From assembly GCA_039519185.1 (NCBI GenBank), contig CM076849.1:33599109-33663108 (forward strand): DNA of 64,000 nt, read 5' to 3'. The translations under genes and the position numbers were made by a program. Numbering within the stretch: the first letter of the stretch is position 1; the number at the start of each line of letters is the position of its first letter. This document shows positions 9,801-18,800 of this stretch, piece after piece. The notes under the pieces are model-generated. The model did no database searches. It was not told the origin of the DNA and was given only the letters and a program-made list of their open reading frames with translations. The DNA comes from Astragalus membranaceus (Eukaryota; Streptophyta; Magnoliopsida; Fabales; Fabaceae).

Positions 9801-12800
9801 AAACCAGTATTAGCACTATAGAGGCAGAATGCCTTAGTGCTACCACTGATTTTGAAAGTGTTCTATGGCATAGGAGGTATGGGCATTTAAACTATAAGAG
9901 TCTTCTTAATCTTAGCTCTAAAGGCCTAGTGGAAGGTTTACCTAAGATTGAGAAACCTAATAGTGTATGCACCACTTGTCTGTTGGGTAAACAACCCAGG
10001 AAGATGTTCAAGACAGATTTAAAACTAAGGTCTAAACATCTCCTACAGGTTGTTTACACAGACATATGTGGCCCATTTGATGTGATTTCAAAAGGGGGGA
10101 ACAAGTATTTTTTATCCTTTATTGATGAGTTTTCAAGGAAGATTTGGGTCTACCTGATTAAGACAAAAGATGAGGCTTTAATTAAATTCAAGGAATTTAA
10201 AGCCTTAGTAGAAAAACAAAGTGGTAACATGCTTAAGATCCTTAGGTCAGATGGAGGAGGAGAGTTTACTTCAAAAGATTTTGAAACCTTCTGTACAAGT
10301 CATGGAATTGTTCATGAGGTTACTTCTCCCTACACTCCACAACACAATGGAGTGGCAGAGAGAAGGAACAGAACAATTCTGGACATGGCCAGAAGCATGA
10401 TGAAGTTAAAATCCCTTCCAAAAGACCTATGGGGTGAAGCAGTATCCACTGCTGTTTATCTACTAAACAGATGTCCTACTAGAGGCTTAGATGATAAGGT
10501 ACCTGAGGAAATGTGGACTGGGGATAAGCCCAGTGTCACACATCTAAGGGTATTTGGATCACTAACCTATGGACACATTCCTGATCCTAAGAGAAAGAAG
10601 TTAGAGGACAAGAGTAAGCCTATGGTACTAGTTGGATATCACCCTACTGGTGCTTACAGGTTAGTTGATCCTTTAACAGGTAAGTTAGAAATATCTAGGG
10701 ATGTTACTATACTTGAGGATGAGGCTTGGGATTGGAATAAGAAGGAGCAAGCAAGCTCCACTGATTCAAATGTTATTGATGAAGGTAACACTGAGTTACC
10801 AGAACATCATCAAGGAATTGATGATGATGAAAGTGATGATGAGCCTATTGAAGGTGATGTTCAAATTGAGGAACATGCTGTTGAGCCAAACTCACCTGAG
10901 ATAGCTCAACAGGAAACTGGTGGTGCTAATAATCCTATTAGACCTGCTAGAGTCAGAAATCTACCTAGTAGGTTGGCTGATTATGACCTAGTAAGGGATA
11001 ATGAGGTGGATGATGATGGAGATATCATCCATTTTGCTATGGTGGCAGATTCTGAACCTCTAGACTATGCTGAAGCTCTAAAAAACAAGGAGTGGAAAGT
11101 GGCTATGCTAGAGGAACTGAAATCTATTGAAAAAAATAAAACTTGGACTTTAACTAAGTTGCCTAATGGAAAGAGAGCTATTAGTGTTAAATGGATTTTT
11201 AAACTAAACCTTGATCCTAATGGAAACATAGTTAAATACAAGGCAAGGCTGGTGGCACGTGGCTTCCAACAGAAACAAGGCATTGACTTCACAGAAGTTT
11301 TTGCCCCTGTTGCTAGACATGAGACTATCAGGCTAGTGACAGCACTAGCCTGTAGCAGAAGTTGGGACATGTACCACCTAGATGGGAAATCTGCCTTTTT
11401 AAATGGACCCTTGGAGGAAATTGTTTACATCAATCAGCCTCCTGGGTTTATTGAAAAAGGCAAGGAAAACTATGTGTATCTCTTACATAAGGCCCTCTAT
11501 GGACTTAAACAGGCTCCAAGGGCCTGGAATAAGAGGATAGATGGGTTCTTTACTCAAAATGGTTTTGCTAGATGTACAATAGAGTATGGAGTCTATGTCA
11601 AAGGTGACATAAACTCCTACTTGCTGATTGTATGTCTTTATGTGGATGACCTACTTGTGACTGGTAGTTGTGCTAAAGAGATAGAAAATTTCAAATCTTC
11701 TATGAAAGAAGAATTTGAAATGACAGATTTAGGAAAACTAACCTACTTTCTAGGGTTGGAGTTCCTAAGAGTAAATGAAGGAATAATATTGCATCAGCAA
11801 AAATATGCCAATGAGGTCTTAAAAAGGTTTGAACTGGACAATTGCAATCCTGCAATTAATCCAGCTGAAGGAAACTTGACTAAGATAGAAGAGGAAGAGG
11901 CTACTAAAGTTGATGCAACTCTCTATAGACAAATTATTGGGTCACTGAGATACTTGTGTCACAGTAGACCTGATATACTTTATGCTACTGGTGTAACCAG
12001 TAGATTTATGAACAGCCCTTTGCAGATTCATTTGAATGCTGCAAAGCGCATCCTAAGGTATATAAAAGGTACCACTAACTATGGTCTGTTTTTTCCAAAT
12101 GGCAGGTCTACAGGTAATAACAAGCTGGTTGGCTACTGTGACTCAGATTGGTGTGGAGACAAGGTTGACAGAAGAAGCACAAGTGGCTATGTGTTCCTAT
12201 TTCAAGGGGCTGCTGTCTCCTGGAGCTCTAAGAAACAGGCCACTGTGGCACTGTCATCATGTGAAGCAGAATACATTTCTGCATGTCATGCTGCCACCCA
12301 AGCAGCCTGGTTAGAAACCTTGCTTAAGGAAATATGTGTGGAGTTAACTAATCCTATAACACTGTTTATGGATAATAAGTCAGCTATTAACTTAGCCAAA
12401 AATCCAATATCACATGGAAGAACTAAACACATAGAAACTAAGTTCCACTACATTAGGGAACAAGCTGCTAAGGGTGTTCTAGTATTGGACTACTGCTGAA
12501 CAAATGATCAGGTGGCTGACATATTCACCAAGGCTCTTAAAGGTGAAGGTTTTGCTAAACTTAGAAGGCAACTAAATGTGATTTCTTTCTAAGTCCCTAA
12601 GAAAGGAATGACCTATAGCTATTGTCTAAGGGCTTGTCTTAGACTATTATTGTTTTTTAAACCTTCCAGGGGGTTGTCCTGTGTTCTAAGTTGCCTATGC
12701 TGTTTGTTCTAAGTTTAGCTCTAGTCTAGGTTAAGGTAGGGTTGTCTACTTTAACTTAGGTATGTTTTGATTAAGGTAGGGTATTGAGTTTATAATCAAA

Positions 12801-15800
12801 ACCTACTTTAATTTAAATATATAGCCGTTGGCTATTTTAAATAAGAAGCTGTTTGGCTGCCTTGTTAACTAACATAACAGAATATTCAAATTGGTTATAA
12901 CTAACCTAAAAGTCTATTCAAGTTTGTTATGTAACAAACCTTGGTTGTTAAACTAGTAACAACCAACCTCTAACAGCTATATCTTTTCCAGAGAAAGCTA
13001 TATAAAGCATACATATGTACATACAACACACAATGAATGAAAAAGAATTTTTACAGTTTAAATTTTCCTGTGCTCTAGTCTATCAATCATATACTTTTCT
13101 TTCGTATGCATCTATCTTCTTCTACCACAAATTCTGAGTTCTTTGTGTACATTCAGTGAGTGTTTGTACCTAGCAAGATTAAACAGAAACAGTGTTAGAA
13201 ATTAGGGTTTATGTGACTTAAACCAAGAAAGATAAGGAGCAAAAGGTCAGAAGAGGTTCTCTAGTTACCTGAAGGAAGAGATCTTGAAGGTGCAAGTGAT
13301 AGAAGGATTCTTGACTGAGTTTCAAGGGTGAAACTCATCAGTTCATGCAAAGAAGAACAACAGTAATCAGGGTTTCAGGTTCTGACCAGACAAAGGAAAA
13401 TCAAAAGGCACAGTGGTGTGAGATTTACCTTGCGTATACTCTGAAAGCCTCAGTTTGAGTTCTTCACCTGCAAAGCAAAGTGCAGAAATTAGGGTTTCTG
13501 CAAACAGTGTCAAATCAACAAGGAAAACAAGAGAATCTGTAAAAGAAGAAGTGGTTCTACCTTAGCGAAGGTGAATCACAAGCTTGATCAAAGAAATCAA
13601 GCAGATCTGAGCAAACTAGGGTTTGCTGTTCATCGCGAAGTGAGAAGAGGAGATTGTGGTCTCAGCGTTTTGATTCAGAGCAAAACCAAAGAGGGTTTTG
13701 TTTCATCATCACCAGAGATCATCATTGACCAGAAATCAAGCTGAACCGCAGCTTCAATCACCGGTGGTGAGAGCTACGGTGCAGCAAGGTTCGAGTGAGA
13801 GAAGAGAGAAGAAGAAAACGGAGAATCAAGAAAGAGAGCTAGGGTTTCTTGATTATTCTAAGAAGAGAGAATAAACACAGCATATATACCTCGGGTCAAG
13901 GACGACCCGCGTGTTGCAATTACTCAACCGGGTTCGGGTGCGCAGGGAGCAACAAAAACGATTGTTTGATCATCTCTGCACCATCTGCATCATTGGGCTG
14001 GGCTGTAAGTAAAAGCTGGGCTTTACAAGCTACACCCCCCTCAGTGTTATGGTACACCCTCCTGCAAATTCAATATAGAAAGTGAGCAAAAATTCAACAT
14101 GGTATCAGAGCTACTATAAACGATCCAGGGCATATACTCTAATCTCTACTCAATTCTTGTGTTTTCTTTAAAGTTTCTTTCTATATTGTTTGAAAAATCT
14201 AACTGTGTGTGAAGTGTTCCAGTTTTAATATGTCTAAAGATATGCAAACACATCCTAGTTTTGGGGCTCAAATTCCCATCCTAAATGGAAATAATTGGGA
14301 CAGATGGTGCCACCAAATGAAGGCAGTTTTTGGCTGCCAGGGAGTACTAAAGGTTGTCAGAGATGGTGTGACACCAGTGACAGCACCTGCTACTGCAGAA
14401 GATGATGCAAAATTTGAAGAAGAAACCCAGAAAGACTGGAAAGCACTACATCTAATTCATATAGGATTAGATGATAGTAATTTTGATAGAGTTAGGGGAA
14501 TTGAGAGTGCCAAGCAAGCTTGGGATACTCTTGATTCCTACTACAATGGTTCAACTGAGGCTAAGAAGGAAAAGCTGGAAGCTCTTAGGGCTCAGTTTGA
14601 AACCTTAAGGATGAAAAGTGATGAGGATGTTGTGACCTACTGTGGTCGTGTAAAGAAAATTACCAATGCCATGACCCTAAATGGTCATACCTTTACTGAT
14701 GAAGAGATTTGTAGGAAAATCTTGAGATCACTAACTAAGAAATATTATGTTGCAGTGAACAGCCTTGAAGACACCCTAAATGTTGAGGACTTAAAGGTTG
14801 AGCAGCTGCAAAGCAGATTAGAAGCCAAAGAAATACGGCTGAATCTGCTAAATGGAGACAGTGATGATGAAGACACTGCCTTCTTCACAAAAGGCAAAGG
14901 TAAGAAAGGCTCAAAGCCTGGCAACAGTAAGTCTTCCTCTAAACCTAGCTCTAACAAAAATAAGCCTAAATCTAAACCTAATTCTAAGAATAAGGGTGAT
15001 TCTAAGAAAAAGGATAAATCAAAAGTTCAATGCTATAGATGTGATAAATTTGGGCATTATGCTACTGAATGCCCAACCAGGAATAAGTCTAAATCAGAAG
15101 TAGAAGCTAATGTTGCAAAAGAGGATTCTGATTCTGACAGTCCAGTAGTGTTTAGTGCTATAAGTGATAACTCTAAACCTAGACCTAGGGCAGAAACTAA
15201 GGTAACTAATATTGAACTTAAGAAATGTAAGGACTATATTGCACTAGTGGTTACTAAGAGTGATGGGAGCTGTATTACAGAAATATGGTATTTGGATTCT
15301 GCTTGTTCTAACCATCTTACAGGAAATAAAGATTGGCTAGTAGATTTCAACCCTAACAAGAGGACTACTATCAGATGTGCAAATGATAGGTCACTACAAG
15401 CTACAGGTATGGGAAACATACTGCTAAAGAAAGAAGATGGTCAGGTAGTCACAATTCATAATGTCTACTATGTTCCAGGTATGAGCTGCAACCTAATTAG
15501 TCTAGGGCAACTTATAGAGGGAGGATTTTCAGTCATTATGAAAGACCTGAAACTTAAGATTTTTGATAAGAAAAACAAACTGATTTTAACATCTCAATTA
15601 GCTAAGAACAGGACTTTTAAAACCAGTATTAGCACTATAGAGGCAGAATGCCTTAGTGCTACCACTGATTTTGAAAGTGTTCTATGGCATAGGAGGTATG
15701 GGCATTTAAACTATAAGAGTCTTCTTAATCTTAGCTCTAAAGGCCTAGTGGAAGGTTTACCTAAGATTGAGAAACCTAATAGTGTATGCACCACTTGTCT

Positions 15801-18800
15801 GTTGGGTAAACAACCCAGGAAGATGTTCAAGACAGATTTAAAACTAAGGTCTAAACATCTCCTACAGGTTGTTTACACAGACATATGTGGCCCATTTGAT
15901 GTGATTTCAAAAGGGGGGAACAAGTATTTTTTATCCTTTATTGATGAGTTTTCAAGGAAGATTTGGGTCTACCTGATTAAGACAAAAGATGAGGCTTTAA
16001 TTAAATTCAAGGAATTTAAAGCCTTAGTAGAAAAACAAAGTGGTAACATGCTTAAGATCCTTAGGTCAGATGGAGGAGGAGAGTTTACTTCAAAAGATTT
16101 TGAAACCTTCTGTACAAGTCATGGAATTGTTCATGAGGTTACTTCTCCCTACACTCCACAACACAATGGAGTGGCAGAGAGAAGGAACAGAACAATTCTG
16201 GACATGGCCAGAAGCATGATGAAGTTAAAATCCCTTCCAAAAGACCTATGGGGTGAAGCAGTATCCACTGCTGTTTATCTACTAAACAGATGTCCTACTA
16301 GAGGCTTAGATGATAAGGTACCTGAGGAAATGTGGACTGGGGATAAGCCCAGTGTCACACATCTAAGGGTATTTGGATCACTAACCTATGGACACATTCC
16401 TGATCCTAAGAGAAAGAAGTTAGAGGACAAGAGTAAGCCTATGGTACTAGTTGGATATCACCCTACTGGTGCTTACAGGTTAGTTGATCCTTTAACAGGT
16501 AAGTTAGAAATATCTAGGGATGTTACTATACTTGAGGATGAGGCTTGGGATTGGAATAAGAAGGAGCAAGCAAGCTCCACTGATTCAAATGTTATTGATG
16601 AAGGTAACACTGAGTTACCAGAACATCATCAAGGAATTGATGATGATGAAAGTGATGATGAGCCTATTGAAGGTGATGTTCAAATTGAGGAACATGCTGT
16701 TGAGCCAAACTCACCTGAGATAGCTCAACAGGAAACTGGTGGTGCTAATAATCCTATTAGACCTGCTAGAGTCAGAAATCTACCTAGTAGGTTGGCTGAT
16801 TATGACCTAGTAAGGGATAATGAGGTGGATGATGATGGAGATATCATCCATTTTGCTATGGTGGCAGATTCTGAACCTCTAGACTATGCTGAAGCTCTAA
16901 AAAACAAGGAGTGGAAAGTGGCTATGCTAGAGGAACTGAAATCTATTGAAAAAAATAAAACTTGGACTTTAACTAAGTTGCCTAATGGAAAGAGAGCTAT
17001 TAGTGTTAAATGGATTTTTAAACTAAAGCTTGATCCTAATGGAAACATAGTTAAATACAAGGCAAGGCTGGTGGCACGTGGCTTCCAACAGAAACAAGGC
17101 ATTGACTTCACAGAAGTTTTTGCCCCTGTTGCTAGACATGAGACTATCAGGCTAGTGACAGCACTAGCCTGTAGCAGAAGTTGGGACATGTACCATCTAG
17201 ATGGGAAATCTGCCTTTTTAAATGGACCCTTGGAGGAAATTGTTTACATCAATCAGCCTCCTGGGTTTATTGAAAAAGGCAAGGAAAACTATGTGTATCT
17301 CTTACATAAGGCCCTCTATGGACTTAAACAGGCTCCAAGGGCCTGGAATAAGAGGATAGATGGGTTCTTTACTCAAAATGGTTTTGCTAGATGTACAATA
17401 GAGTATGGAGTCTATGTCAAAGGTGACATAAACTCCTACTTGCTGATTGTATGTCTTTATGTGGATGACCTACTTGTGACTGGTAGTTGTGCTAAAGAGA
17501 TAGAAAATTTCAAATCTTCTATGAAAGAAGAATTTGAAATGACAGATTTAGGAAAACTAACCTACTTTCTAGGGTTGGAGTTCCTAAGAGTAAATGAAGG
17601 AATAATATTGCATCAGCAAAAATATGCCAATGAGGTCTTAAAAAGGTTTGAACTGGACAATTGCAATCCTGCAATTAATCCAGCTGAAGGAAACTTGACT
17701 AAGATAGAAGAGGAAGAGGCTACTAAAGTTGATGCAACTCTCTATAGACAAATTATTGGGTCACTGAGATACTTGTGTCACAGTAGACCTGATATACTTT
17801 ATGCTACTGGTGTAACCAGTAGATTTATGAACAGCCCTTTGCAGATTCATTTGAATGCTGCAAAGCGCATCCTAAGGTATATAAAAGGTACCACTAACTA
17901 TGGTCTGTTTTTTCCAAATGGCAGGTCTACAGGTAATAACAAGCTGGTTGGCTACTGTGACTCAGATTGGTGTGGAGACAAGGTTGACAGAAGAAGCACA
18001 AGTGGCTATGTGTTCCTATTTCAAGGGGCTGCTGTCTCCTGGAGCTCTAAGAAACAGGCCACTGTGGCACTGTCATCATGTGAAGCAGAATACATTTCTG
18101 CATGTCATGCTGCCACCCAAGCAGCCTGGTTAGAAACCTTGCTTAAGGAAATATGTGTGGAGTTAACTAATCCTATAACACTGTTTATGGATAATAAGTC
18201 AGCTATTAACTTAGCCAAAAATCCAATATCACATGGAAGAACTAAACACATAGAAACTAAGTTCCACTACATTAGGGAACAAGTTGCTAAGGGTGTTCTA
18301 GTATTGGACTACTGCTGAACAAATGATCAGGTGGCTGACATATTCACCAAGGCTCTTAAAGGTGAAGGTTTTGCTAAACTTAGAAGGCAACTAAATGTGA
18401 TTTCTTTCTAAGTCCCTAAGAAAGGAATGACCTATAGCTATTGTCTAAGGGCTTGTCTTAGACTATTATTGTTTTTTAAACCTTCCAGGGGGTTGTCCTG
18501 TGTTCTAAGTTGCCTATGCTGTTTGTTCTAAGTTTAGCTCTAGTCTAGGTTAAGGTAGGGTTGTCTACTTTAACTTAGGTATGTTTTGATTAAGGTAGGG
18601 TATTGAGTTTATAATCAAAACCTACTTTAATTTAAATATATAGCCGTTGGCTATTTTAAATAAGAAGCTGTTTGGCTGCCTTGTTAACTAACATAACAGA
18701 ATATTCAAATTGGTTATAACTAACCTAAAAGTCTATTCAAGTTTGTTATGTAACAAACCTTGGTTGTTAAACTAGTAACAACCAACCTCTAACAGCTATA

